Assembly: GCA_900404475.1 (NCBI GenBank)
Contig: OUQQ01000171.1
Span: 1 to 32,234 of the forward strand
Reading direction: 5' to 3'
Origin: Spongospora subterranea
Taxonomy: Eukaryota > Endomyxa > Phytomyxea > Plasmodiophorida > Plasmodiophoridae
Length of the DNA: 32,234 bases
Made by a program: the position numbers and the translations under genes. Shown here piece after piece: positions 1 through 10,874 of the stretch. The notes under the pieces were generated by a model. It was given only the letters and a program-made list of their open reading frames with translations. It did not search any database and was not told where the DNA came from. Each line of letters starts with the position of its first letter. Within the stretch, counting starts at the first letter, position 1.

Positions 1-189
1 GGACGGGTAACGGGTGTAGATTCCCCTCCTCAACTACAGAATGTCTCGATATGATACCGGAGAGCCATTAACTTGAAATACATTAACCAGACGCCGATCT
101 GCGAGTATCGAGATCCCCAGCCCAATCAGAGTCGGAATATCCAGTAATTGTAACTACTGATGTATCGGAACCCCAATGTACCAGTCCCA

Positions 190-1186
190 CTAAGATACAT
201 AAATACTGGTTCGAAGTGAAATACATAGGTCCTGGGTCTCCTGCACACATATCTCGTGCCACTTCACCAACTGTATGATATATCTGACCTTGTATGTCAA
301 CAACCAGATCAGATGACTAACAGCAGATTGATAGTCAATGCGTTGTTGTTCAAGTCGCACAACTTCACGATCATTATCAGTCTGTGGACACGTTAGCTTC
401 GTTAGCTTAATATCACTTGCCGATGGAGTTGGCTGCCGAGTAGAGTTGTTCATTTCATACAACTCCAGTTTGTGATACTTTCCTTGATGAATCAATACAC
501 CATTGTTTGGTCGATCAATTTGAATTCCCAAACATTCTGACAGGTCTCCAATATCAGACATCTTGGTGTCAACGCTTTTTCGAATGTCATTCATCATGGT
601 AGATGCCCCACAATCGGCAATCATCAACATATAAACCAAGAACAACAAACTGATCATCCTTGCGCGTGATATACAAACAGGTAGTCGACTTGATACGTGC
701 AAAGCCCTGGTCATTAGTCAAGAAGGGAATCCATCAACTTATGCCGCTTATACGGTGCGTGTTTAAGACCATTTAAAGACTTGAATATTTTGGCAAATTT
801 TGTTGGAGATTGATATCCTTGGGGCGCTTTGAGATATTTTTTCGGATAATGATGCATTGGCAAACGCAGTAACCACATCCATCTGTATAGAGATGATGCT
901 AGGGACAGAGCCAACATCAGTTTCAGTATCTCTGCTCTCGTAACTGGTGCATAAATCTCACTGTACTGGCGGCCAAACTCCTGCTTGTATCCTTAACGAG
1001 GCGCGCCTTGAACCGACCACAAGACGTCCCCTCTGGATTGGGTTCGATCATCCATGAAGAGTCAACTGGAGTGTCCCTCATATTCACATGTTTTACCCGT
1101 GAAAATCCATCTCGTACCAACAGGTTGTGCTCCAGACGGGATTCGAACCCGCGCCCCATCCTGACCTGGTTGCCACAGCTGAGCAC
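190..1186 (-). mobile_element. Degenerate Ty1/copia retrotransposon pol (reverse transcriptase region)
   Basis: Three consecutive minus-strand reading frames give, in order, the copia RT entry (RFKARLV near 1010, then YSEIYAPVTRAE in another frame near 955), the middle of RT (KIFKSLNGLKHAPYK, about 745-790) and the RT end to RNase H linker (LSECLGIQIDRPNNGVLIHQ near 520-580, then a SAVSHLIWLLT block near 320). At least two frame changes and a stop separate the blocks, and integrase, RNase H and LTRs were not found. The element is therefore a dead internal fragment with its 5' side toward higher coordinates. It is a retrotransposon of the cellular genome with no sign of current activity. The family call rests on motif order. 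Confidence 0.8.
1139..1175 (-). promoter_or_regulatory. tRNA-like Pol III A box and B box pair
   Basis: The minus strand carries GGTTCGAATCC (1139-1149), a perfect Pol III B box, inside a 5-bp T-arm-like stem. An A-box-like TGGCAACCAGG (1165-1175) lies about 15 nt before it. No cloverleaf with a 7-bp acceptor stem can be drawn, so this is not a complete tRNA gene. It may be a decayed tRNA or the head of a tRNA-derived SINE next to the copia remnant. Confidence 0.35.
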
Positions 1187-1267
1187 CGATTAGATAAGCT
1201 CTCGCAGGGATCGAGGCCTGCGTCTGTCAATGCTGCCGAGTTCAGCAGGATCGTTATCGACACATCA

Positions 1268-1610
1268 CGTCAAGAGCTACCCGACGTCATTGGAAAAATC
1301 GCATAACTGCCAAAAAATCCGTATTGATATGCACAAATGTGAGCGCGATCACGAGAGAGAGAGATGGATTGCACGACGCCCATCATTCGATAAATTGTAC
1401 GCAGTCGCCCATCATCCAATGAGAATATCGATGGCAAACCAATTTCTCAGCTTGATGATGGGCGACTGTGTGCAATTTATCGAATGATGGGCGTGCGTGC
1501 AATTTGCGAGTTTCCATCTCTCTTCGTGATCGCAATCACATATATGCGCGCGTATCAATAAGGAAGGTGGCATGTATTAGATTGTCCAATGACGTCTGTA
1601 GCTCTTGACG
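1268..1610. repeat. Foldback (long inverted repeat) element, MITE-like
   Basis: The outer ends are exact complements (CGTCAAGAGCTAC at 1268-1280 against 1598-1610). Pairing resumes inside: 1321-1370 matches the complement of about 1512-1560, and 1371-1426 matches the complement of about 1450-1499 with only a few mismatches. The loop is roughly 1427-1449. The whole 343-bp unit can fold into one long hairpin. It encodes no convincing protein. Clear target-site duplications were not seen, so a decayed MITE or a locally formed palindrome are both possible. Confidence 0.8.
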
Positions 1611-2600
1611 TACCAGTTCATCCATCTGCAATTGAAGTTGTTTGCCTCACAATGAGACTTTGACCTTGTTATCCTTATCCAGCGCTCCGACTTTTTTTAC
1701 TTTTTTTATTATCTCGGTGACGTCACAACCATTTGTATACATCCGTCCCGAACCCTCATAAGAGACTCTTTTACTTTGACTTTGAAAAACAAGCATCTTG
1801 CATCACAAAAGAGCTACACGTATTTCTCTGATTTGTGACAAAATTTCCTTCCAGAAGTCAACAGCCCCCAGTTTTCGATTCAAACCCTTTTCGCACCATT
1901 GGTCGCTTGAAATGCTCAATTATCGTTCTTGAAGCTTCTCCATATTTGCATTGTACAAGTTCTGTTAACTCTTGTTGTCCTATAATAACGCACCGCACCC
2001 ATTACATATTTTAAATCATAACGAGAAGCATACTTCGCCAAGTATTTGTTTTGTATTAGACTTCCTTTGTACTCGCAAGATACATAACAAATGCAACCAA
2101 GTTGAGTTTTGAAATCTACTGAAACAGCAGGAAAAGTCGTGTCAACTGAGGGGAACAACGAAGTAAAACCTGTGAACACACATCCAAACTGGAAAATTCA
2201 TAAATCGCCAAGCATATTCAACGGCGATGTGCGTCATTAGAGTGAGTTTATTCGTGAAACTTCGCTAGCCTCATTGATCAAGTGTGATAGCCTAACCTCA
2301 GATGGGATCAACGCCAAGAGGCTTTGAAGAAGTCATTCTTTATATACGACGTAGTCAAAGGTTAACCATCGAATAGAGACGAATTGTCTATGCAAACCTT
2401 GCCGCTTTCAAGGTCGGTCAAGACAAACCTTTATTGTTGTAAGCGCTGGATGATTCTCATTATTGTTGTGGGACCCATAAAGGCTTTGGCCAACGGCCGA
2501 TCGATACAGTACACTACTTCTGTAGAAGACACTGTTCATATTCTTTACTGATACCCGCAAATGGTATATTGACATCCCTTAGGTTGTTTTCGCTCGGGGG
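1611..2600. other. Intergenic, no gene recognised
   Basis: AT-rich spacer between the foldback element and the PP2C gene, with short T runs near 1688-1710. A minus-strand 87-codon frame at 1916-2179 is open but shows no recognisable motif, splice context or clear codon bias. The last few hundred bases should hold the PP2C promoter, but no canonical element stands out. Confidence 0.5.
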
Positions 2601-4277
2601 ATGGACACGTTCACGAGTCCCGATCTATACGAAGGTGATGGTCCACCGCCGACTACTGACAAATTGAATTCGCGGCAAAAGGAAGATCTCGCCGATGATA
2701 AGGCTCTTCCGTCAGCGGACGAATTGAACCCAAAAGAGACTTCGGGCGATGACCAGGGTCTATTCCCGCACCATTGCAGAACCGTTAGTCCCGAGTTCGA
2801 GGCGTCTATCGAAGTTCGGAAGCCGGCGGGTGATCGTAGCCAAGTCTATCAGGACGTGGCCAGCCCGGATGTACCCGTACCCGACGCCGTCCCCGTAGTG
2901 CCATCCCACGCTGTGGCGTTCCAACGTTCCGAGCGTAGATCATTGAGCGCAGCACGGCCACATGGGTTGCCCGACTCAACGCCATCGTTACACAGTGTTA
3001 AAGTGGCCAATCTGACGTTACAGTCTGGTATCGTTATCACATCATCTCAATAATGTTCGTCGTCTTGGTCTCATTGCTTTATTGATCGGTGAAGGTTATT
3101 ATGGAATGCAAGGTCGGCGGCCGACAATGGAAGACTTTCATACCCAGATTCAAGATCCAGACCTTAACAAGTTCGTTGCGTCTGTATCTTGCCGATTGAC
3201 ACTGTCTCACTTCCTTGCTTATCAGCATCGCAGCAATGCCGAATGGGCCAGAACTAACGCATAGGAGCTTTTTTGCCATTTTCGATGGTCATGGAGGCCC
3301 TTGGTGTGCTGATTACTGTTCAAGGACAGTCCATCAGAATCTAGTCAACCACAGCGCATTTAGGGGGACGTCGTCTACCCCTCTAGTAGAGTCCATTATC
3401 ATGGCAGATGCCGCATTCTGCAATATAGTTAGGTAACAGAATGGTCGTCGTCGAGTTCATTGAGATTGATGTGGATTTACAAAAGGAGTAAAGGCCTGAA
3501 TGATAGCTCAGGAACAACTGCCATCATAGCCTATATTGTAGATGATCATCTAATGGTAGCAAACGTTGGAGATTCACGGGCAGTCCTATGTCGAGGAGGT
3601 TTGCACCATAATAGTGCCTAATAGAATTAAATATTGACCTACGTTTTTTCTTAGGATCATGTATTGCATTGTCGTCCGATCATAAACCGAATAGAAAGGA
3701 TGAAAAATCCAGAATAACGAGCTCGGGAGGATTCGTCGGCCGGTCTTTGCAAGAAGCAAAATCAAGCTCTTCTAGGAGCATAGGAGGAGAGATGCTTTCT
3801 CAGGCGATCTCGACATGCTGCTCTTCAGGTGGATATGGATACCCACCATATCGAGTATATCCAGGTGTTGGATCAGAATTGTTTCCTGTAAGCAATTGCT
3901 CATCATTGACTTCCAGGGGGCCTAGCAATATCACGAAGCATTGGGGATCTAGAGATGAAAGCATCTAGATTAGTGATTAACACTCCAGAAATCGTAGAGG
4001 TTGGCATATATGGCTTATCAGTTATCAGCGCTTTTTTGTTTAATTCTGTTGCTAGTTGAAACTGACACACACAGACGAGTTTATAATTCTTGGGTGTGAT
4101 GGAGTATGGGACGTCATGTCTAATGAAGAAGCCATTGAACACGTTAGGGCATTCCGAAAAAGGGTCGGAGAACATCCGATGGAGGCAGCAAAGTACCTGG
4201 CCAACATGTCCTATGCTGCCGGCAGCACCGATAACATTTCGGTATTAGTAATCTTTTTCAAAGACAGTACGAAATAA
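2601..4277 (+). CDS. PP2C-family (PPM) serine/threonine protein phosphatase
   Basis: Seven exons join cleanly: 2601-3027, 3095-3170, 3265-3432, 3486-3598, 3655-3864, 3917-3999 and 4056-4277, giving 432 codons plus stop. Residues 1-142 are a polar, probably disordered extension. The catalytic domain follows with the PPM motifs in order: [76 protein letters not shown] and [10 protein letters not shown]. The metal-binding aspartates of DGHGG, CDGVWD and STDN are all present, so an active Mn/Mg-dependent phosphatase is expected. A serine-rich insert precedes [11 protein letters not shown]. Intron 2 has a classic CTAAC branch site next to its acceptor. The first intron (3028-3094) is the least certain junction. 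No signal peptide is seen, so it should be cytosolic or nuclear; the substrate is unknown. Confidence 0.88.
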
Positions 4278-4357
4278 ATTAATATGATTTATGATCCATT
4301 GACGGAATTCATGTTGGAGCAATAAATAGTGGCATATGATGCAGTAAACAATTGCAA

Positions 4358-6724
4358 CTAAAAATCTAGCGGAACTCCGTCTATTTCATCGTCATCATAC
4401 TCCTCGGCAAGATTCCCTTCTGCAGTTTCACACAGTGCCTGGCCATCGATGTCTTCATCACTGTCTGAAACAAGCGCTCGATCGACTTTCCCGCTGAATT
4501 TGTCCTCAAGTTCGGTCATGAAATCTGACGGATACAACGACCACGACCTCCAAATTCGCAACACGCGAACGACTTTTTCTTTCATATTTTCAGCTGTTAA
4601 CCGGCCGTCAATCCCGAAATACACCTGCAATACATTCAGTGACGCTGCCAAGTTGCTTGCCCAGCCAGGTACCTGATGAAGCCTATCAAAAATGTTCACT
4701 AGATGATTTTGGAATTGACATCTGAAATTCCAGGCATTGCGAACGGTTGCTGACGAAGAATTATGTAGAATATCAGAGACGAGGTATAGCATACTGATGA
4801 CCTTAGGAATAATTTCACTGGATTTGCCGGACCTTTGACTGTGTAAGAGGAATGATCAAGAGGTCTAACGCTTCGCTTACGTTTGAAAACGCTCGTCAAT
4901 TTCTGCGACAATATCACCGGAGAAGTCTGCGTGATCCATGGCAAACCCCATTGTAATGGCAATCCGTCTTCTGTCTGTGAAGAAAAAAAAGGTTAGACTT
5001 GTCAAAATAAGAACCCCCTCCGATGCAACCTGTAGTAAGGGAATCAAGCAGCTCTCGTAACTTTTCCTTCGAGGAGGAGGACATTAGCGACTTTCGTTTC
5101 ACGGATTCTGGTTTGGGGGTCACTAGATGTCCAGACGGCGGTATCCAAATTGGCCCATGATATGTCATCGCGAAGGGCGAGGAGCGCCAAGCTTTCATTG
5201 AATCGCCTGAATAAAACGTCTGACAAAGTTCCAGCGAACACATACACAAGTGCGAGCAACCTTGCGATAACGAATACACTTTCCAACGGTAGTAAATATG
5301 GTCAGCACTGCTGCGGTCGAACAAAAACGCCCAGTCCGGTTGCTCCTCCATTATTGCACGCTATCAACAAAAAAAACTGTCAGAAATCGGATTCGTTATC
5401 TTTAACATGTTATATAACAAAATTGCCTATAACACTTCCTTTGTTTACCTCAAAAACGACACCATATCGAGCAGTGTAATCTGCAGTTAGGTCAATCCGG
5501 TTTCGAACGTCTCGGTCAAAGGGCATGATAACTGTAATCTTGCATTGCTCTTTAGAAATGCTGAAGGTCAGATCCAAGTTAGGCGCCATGTCTGTTTTTT
5601 GAGCTTGGATTGTTGACGGCATTAGTAATGCAGATGCAGGCTGAGGAACAGCTTTGCCCCAGTTCAAACGAAACGGCTGTCCTTCAAATTCGAAACCTGA
5701 TTAAACAATCGGAAACCCAATCCAGTACCATGAAAACACTGAATAACTTCCACCTTGAAGCTCTCGAAGTGCATCAGCGGCGTCTTCTCGATGCATAAAA
5801 GAAACAAATCCACATTTACTCGCAGTAGATCTGCTAAATTCTTCAGTGGTGCGAGGCCACATAACCTATTCAGTCAAAATTTACTGAAGCTCTTCGAAAC
5901 AATTTCCAGGAAAACACGGGATTACCTTAACAGAACCAATCGGGCCATATTTTCCAAATTCAACTAATAATTTAGTTTCGTTCACCTAAAACTTGATATT
6001 AGCGGCAATATCTGTTTTTGTATCTCGACATTATACGGTAGGAGCGAGATTGCCGACATAAAGATTAGTCGACTGAACATCGCCATCTCCTGCGTGAGAA
6101 CCTGAGACATAGACTAAACACTATGACCACAAAGATCGAAGTAGAACAATACCTCGGATTGCGGGGGTCGAATACTGATGTGCTCGCGGAGGAGGTTCTA
6201 GCTTATCATGCTCAGCCTCTCTGCATTCAACACATTCAAAACCATAAATTCGTTAAAGTTCGATTTCCAAATATGCACTTTTTCAGTTGCTCCAGGAATA
6301 CATCGATATTCTTCGTTTTCTTCTTTTTGGCAAAAGCAGTTACGGATTGGATTGGAGGTTCAATTGCCGGGGTAGTTGGGAAACTAGTTTTTAAGGGAGT
6401 GACGGGAGTCTCTCCGGCTTTAACAAATCTCGGTTCATTGGTAGTTTCGTCCTGGTCAAACGAAGATACAAAACTCGCATATATCGCAGCTTCCTCTTCG
6501 GCTTCCCTCTAACGAACATTTCCATTGTGAGCGACAGCATTACATGTGCCAACTGGAAGGCAGATATCAATAATACCTTCTTTTTTTCTTCCAACTTGCG
6601 TTTTTGCTCTTCAAACGGATTAAGAATCAGCCCTCTCGGTTGATTAGATCGATGCGATTTCTGCGCTCTTGAACTTAGAGTCGCTGAGCGGTTGTAGTAG
6701 ACGTGTATTTACCGATTGCCTCAT
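4358..6724 (-). CDS. U2SURP: U2 snRNP-associated SURP/RRM/CID protein (SR140 family)
   Basis: Thirteen exons on the minus strand: 6713-6724, 6577-6660, 6279-6508, 6153-6220, 6037-6101, 5926-5985, 5754-5865, 5449-5696, 5261-5360, 5030-5206, 4881-4974, 4673-4838 and 4358-4624, total 560 codons plus stop. The order is diagnostic of SR140: a basic, glutamate-rich N terminus (EAAIYASFVSSF), an RRM at about 143-225 (TNLYVGN, CGFVSFMHRED, LNWGKAVP), a SURP module at about 274-325 (HIYYRWKVYSL), then an RNA polymerase II CTD-interacting domain at about 368-510 (LYLVSDILHNSS). The acidic tail ends DEIDGVPLDF. The family works in U2 snRNP-dependent splicing in the nucleus. It is shorter than animal SR140 because the C-terminal arginine/serine region is missing. 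The first exon encodes only MRQS and is the weakest part. The 48-nt intron 4625-4672 is stop-free and in frame. Confidence 0.9.
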
Positions 6725-7967
6725 GATTCTATAGGAGTTGGCGGCGCGTCGCTTGACGACCTTGGAATTGTTGTCTGGTGTAGCGCACCCCCTTCTCCTA
6801 TCAGTTAATGCCAATCACCGACACCACATGGGAATCCCCTCCCGTGCGGACTTTCACCCCCATTCCATGAAAATCATGGTCTGCTGATCGAGGGGAACAT
6901 GACACAGAGGGCCGCAAATGGGCGCCAACAATGGGAGGAGCTGAGATAATGCAGCATGATTTGGGTGTCATGGCGAGACCAGACTGGGCGGAACTAGAAA
7001 GAAGACCAATTTTTCAGCCTCGAAATGGTAGAGCAAGCAGGACCTTTTGCGTTGTGATTTCAAAAAATCATATCTGCCTGGTGTTCCGGCTTTCCGAACT
7101 GTTAAATAAGTTTCAAAAGGTCGCTAACATTTTATCTCAATTTTTGTTCAAAGAAACGATTTCGGACAATTTAAAGATCATTTTATGAACCGGTAACGGT
7201 TTACATCGTTTTCTTAATCGGCTGACCCCAAATCACCAAATGTTTACGCTCACTGTTCAACGTTTTTTGCCTCTAAATGCTAATATTAACGAAACTTGTC
7301 ATGGCTACCAATTCAACGACGAAAACGAGGCAAGATATATTATTGCGCCCAGTATCCCTCAATCCACATATTGGAACGGAACCAGCATCGTTTACAAATT
7401 TTTTCATCTCTCTTTCTCTCTTTCAATTGATCGCGCCAATGTCGACATCGATGCAACATCGACACTGTAGCTAAGATCAGCACAACCCATGATTTTCTGA
7501 TAAACAATCATTTTCCAATTTTTTTCGGCTTTGGAGGTTTGACCAATTTTGTCTGCAATTTTCGGTGTAAAGGTTTAGCTTAACCTTTACCAATAAAATG
7601 GCGATATTTGGCATGTTCCGACAGAGATCAGACGGTTAACTTGCCAACTCCCCTCTGGTATTGTTGTACGGCACTTCGAGACTTTGAATTCGATGGGCGA
7701 TTCTCAAAACCGACAACCAACAATCCAGGACGTCCATTCGCGCCAAATCAATGGGTTGAGCGGCGGCAACGGGTTCACTTCAGTAGCAAATACAATGTCA
7801 TCAGTGCAGTGATGCAATCAAGGAGTGCACAACGTTACGGTAACCCATCACCTGTGTCCTGTAAGTGATCTGGTAGTGGTGGTGCGGGGCTGCGTGCCCC
7901 GGTATCCCCACCCCAATCCACTGTAGAGGAGATTCGAAATCCAATCTCCATTCCCAAAAAACAGTCA
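6725..7967. promoter_or_regulatory. Divergent intergenic spacer (SR140 / thiolase)
   Basis: This 1.24-kb stretch separates the starts of two divergently transcribed genes and should hold both promoters. Open frames of 60-90 codons occur on both strands (for example 6931-7188 and 7608-7868), but none has a recognisable motif or splice structure. An upstream exon of the thiolase gene carrying an organelle-targeting peptide could hide here. I see no RNA gene in it. Confidence 0.5.
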
Positions 7968-9918
7968 ATGGATCGTGTCAAGGTATTACTTGGCCAGACG
8001 AATTCCCATTCCGGCCAAACATCAACCCATAGACCGGTCATCGTTGGAGGCTGTCGCACACCGTTCGTGAAATCGTTCGGTTCTTTGGCAGAGGTTTTTT
8101 GTGCTCTCTGGCGGTTGTGTTCACCAAAAAACATGAGGTTGTTTTATCAGGTTGATGCGATAGGATTAGGGGTCTGCTGCGTTCGAGAACTTCTAGAGAG
8201 GTTTCCTATTGCTCCTGAATTGATCGATGATGTAATTTGGGGAAATGTTGTCGTCAAATCGTCGGCGCCAAATGTCGCACGAGAAATCGTACTAGACTTG
8301 AACTTACCGCGATGCATTCCTGGTAGTAACATTCGATCTACACCACCCATAGTTTATCCAATAATTTTGCTTACTTCTAGGCGTTACTGTATCTCGAGCT
8401 TGTTTATCAGGGCTTCAAGCTATTGAGATGGTTTTGCTTCGTCCTTGATTTGGCCGCTGACGCAATTGATAGTTGAGTTGCATCAGGGGATTGCAATGAT
8501 CGAAAGTGGTCATGCTGATATTATTGTCGCTGGTGGAGGTGATTCCACATCAAATGGAGAGATGCCGCTTCCCAGGTTCGTGGAACATCCACTTCGAAGT
8601 CGGATCTAACGGTGTACGGTGTCGCAGCCATGTCACCAGGGCATTAGGCAAATATTCTCTAGGAGGAGGAAAGAAGGCAGGCTGGACGGGTGTCAAAACG
8701 CTGCTTCAAGAACTTGGCAATCCCAATTCTTGGATTCCGAAACCAAACGAAATAGCAGAACGTTCAACTGGAAAGACTATGGGCTACCATTCGGACCTCA
8801 TGGCTGAAATCAATATGGTTTCCAGGTAAGGGTAAACTTTTTGAATTCATTTTGCCTCTGTTTGATTACTCCAAGGTCGGAACAAGACAGATTCGCTGTT
8901 GACAGCCATGCAAAGGCATCAGCTGCGGAAAAAAAGGGTTATTTACGGTCAGAAATAGCGCCTGTAAAAAATCTTCAAAGCGAGATTATCAGCAAAGATG
9001 ACATCATAAGAGGCAAAATATCTGTATCGCTTGAGTTGATTTGTTACTTTGTTAATTGTAGTATTTCCAGAATCAATTGATTTAAAAAAGTTGTCGTCCT
9101 TGAGTCCCGCGTTCCGTCCTGAATCTGAGCATGGAACTGTCACTGCTGCCTCTGCGTCTGCTTTAACAGATGGAGCATCTGCCGTTCTTCTTATGTCATA
9201 CGAAAAAGCCAAACAATTAGGTCACTGTGCCGAAATACTTTATATATTCCATTAGTCACTCCAAGATGTTAGGGTTCGCAACCGATATTTCAATGGTGGC
9301 GTTCGCTACCTGCGCTGTGGATCCATATCCTCAGCTACTGATTGCCCCTGCCATTGCCATCCCAAGGGCGCTTCATTTGGCTGGTACATCGACTCTTTTG
9401 CCGAAACTGCTTTTCAAAAATTCAGTTTAGGCCTAACTCTCCAGGATATAGACATTTTTGAAATTCATGAAGCCTTCGCATCTCAGGTAGCTTGTGATCT
9501 AAGAATATGTGTCTTGATTGTATGAAAAAAAATTGCAGGTACTTTCCACCCTGCGGGCGCTGGAGTCAGATAAGTTTGCAAAACAATGTATGATCCCACA
9601 GCACGTAAATTTGCTGCACGTTGTTCAGCCGTTAGCGTAGTCATCGGCGTGCCAAATGCTATAGGCAAAATTCCTCGCGATAAAATCAATCAATGTGGGG
9701 GTTCCATAGCCTTGGGACATCCTTTTGCTGCAACTGGGGGAAGGCTCGTCATATCCGCAAGTAATCAATTACGACGATCAGGTTATCAACGTGATGTCGT
9801 TTTCTGGTTCTCTTCCGTTTGAACATGACTTTTTGCAGGAAAAAAGTATGCCCTTTTATCCATCTGTGCTGCAGGTGGCATTGGGGGCGTCGCAATCCTG
9901 GAACATCGAGTTGAATAA
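7968..9918 (+). CDS. 3-ketoacyl-CoA thiolase (trifunctional protein beta / FadI type)
   Basis: Twelve exons: 7968-8093, 8151-8322, 8381-8430, 8487-8575, 8640-8825, 8876-9012, 9071-9220, 9273-9383, 9431-9486, 9539-9587, 9641-9781 and 9839-9918, giving 448 codons plus stop, the length expected for HADHB/FadI. It should cleave 3-ketoacyl-CoA with CoA in the last step of beta-oxidation. The nucleophilic cysteine is in [10 protein letters not shown] (about 107). IHEAFAS (His about 353), [16 protein letters not shown] (His about 402) and [10 protein letters not shown] (Cys about 432) complete the thiolase site. HEAFA rather than NEAFA, and the block [11 protein letters not shown], point to the trifunctional-beta branch. 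The intron at 9013-9070 would have to start with GC, and no in-frame GT donor fits. No targeting peptide is obvious at the chosen ATG and no PTS1 at the C terminus, so mitochondrial location is inferred only from the family. Confidence 0.88.
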
Positions 9919-10048
9919 ACCATCTGTTGCATGAATTTCTTTGAAAAACGAGAGTGTCATGCTTCGATTACCGTGAAGTAAAAAAAATTCTTTTTAATTA
10001 AAGTCAAAATGACGGGTCGGTTTATAAAAGTATTCGATATCTTTCAGC

Positions 10049-10675
10049 TCAATTTATCGATATCGGAATCAGTTTTTCGATATGTAGAACTTCACATTCC
10101 TCGGCAATGATGTTAACAGATTGTGCAACCTGGGCAGATGGCACTTGGACACGAATGCGAGAACTTCCAATAAGTCTAACGTCCGGGAACGTTATTGCGA
10201 TTAAGCTTTGATTGATCGACTGTTGAATGTCAAGGAGCCGTTGCCCTGTACGGTTTGGATCGTCAGCAAGCATAACAATAAGAGTCGCGGTCATTTCGTC
10301 ATCGGGGTGAAGAACAGAATCCGCAATACTGGCAGTCGGAATTACGTCCACAGATTTGACTGCTGAAAGCCGACTAACTTGATCACGCTCCTTCGCCGTC
10401 AGCAGTTTGACATAAGAATTAGGAGGAATAAATTCAGTTAGTGTCGAATTGACTACTTGCTCAGCCTTGATACGTTCGGCCCCAATATCCTCAACACCAT
10501 CCTTGAACTTAACTTGACACACCAGCTTAAAACTGACGTTTTTTCCAGGTAGTGCTGTGTTCTCACAGCGCAGGAACGAGCGTGCTGAATCCGCTGTCCA
10601 CAATGCGTCCAAACATAAGAAAATAAACAGTAAATAGTGCATCAGTTGATTTTTGGCCGATTTCCTAGTCTTCAC
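10049..10675 (-). CDS. Secreted protein resembling the prosegment region of S8 (subtilisin-like) proteases, no catalytic domain
   Basis: A single uninterrupted frame of 208 codons. A hydrophobic segment at residues 12-28 (HYLLFIFLCLDALW) reads as a signal peptide or anchor; Met12 is an alternative start. The rest follows the pattern seen ahead of the catalytic domain in large S8 proteases: EFIPPNSYVKLLTAKERDQ, a V-x-S-V-D-V-I-P block, a TATLIVMLADD strand, then IGSSRIRVQVPSAQVAQS and CEVLHIEKL. There are four N-glycosylation sequons (NVS, NST, NRT, NQS). The stop at 10049 is followed by only about 130 bp before the thiolase 3' end on the other strand, so no protease domain can follow. It could be a free-standing propeptide-like inhibitor or the remnant of a truncated gene. 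The S8 link is pattern-level inference. Confidence 0.55.
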   Translation of the reverse strand: MKTRKSAKNQLMHYLLFIFLCLDALWTADSARSFLRCENTALPGKNVSFKLVCQVKFKDGVEDIGAERIKAEQVVNSTLTEFIPPNSYVKLLTAKERDQVSRLSAVKSVDVIPTASIADSVLHPDDEMTATLIVMLADDPNRTGQRLLDIQQSINQSLIAITFPDVRLIGSSRIRVQVPSAQVAQSVNIIAEECEVLHIEKLIPISIN

Positions 10676-10874
10676 TCAGTACAAAATATTGTTGTCATTA
10701 GTTGTACCTCCATATCGATCATTACTCCAATCGTATCTCTTTTTTAAGCAAATAACGTCAGAACTGAAACTGAATCCTCGTTTCATCGATTTGTCGGTTT
10801 GTAATGAGAATATCATCGAATGGTTCCTTTGCTGTTCAGGAAAACTTCCGTGCAACAATTAATCATGACGATGT

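Noticed and set aside
1120..1215. Complete tRNA gene on the minus strand
   Set aside because: The T-arm and boxes are good, but no 7-bp acceptor stem or anticodon arm can be drawn; the best outer pairing encloses only about 60 nt.
3433..3464. 32-nt intron in the PP2C gene
   Set aside because: An acceptor at 3485 gives a 53-nt intron of local size in the same phase and keeps the SGTTAII motif.
6123..6512. Plus-strand 129-codon frame
   Set aside because: Antisense shadow of SR140 exons 3 and 4, which match the family on the minus strand.
6750..6900. Spliceosomal snRNA or SRP RNA in the divergent spacer
   Set aside because: Compared by eye with U1, U2, U4, U5 and U6 core motifs; none present.
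10049..10675. Annotation as an active subtilisin-like protease
   Set aside because: No Asp/His/Ser catalytic blocks and no space for them before the neighbouring gene.
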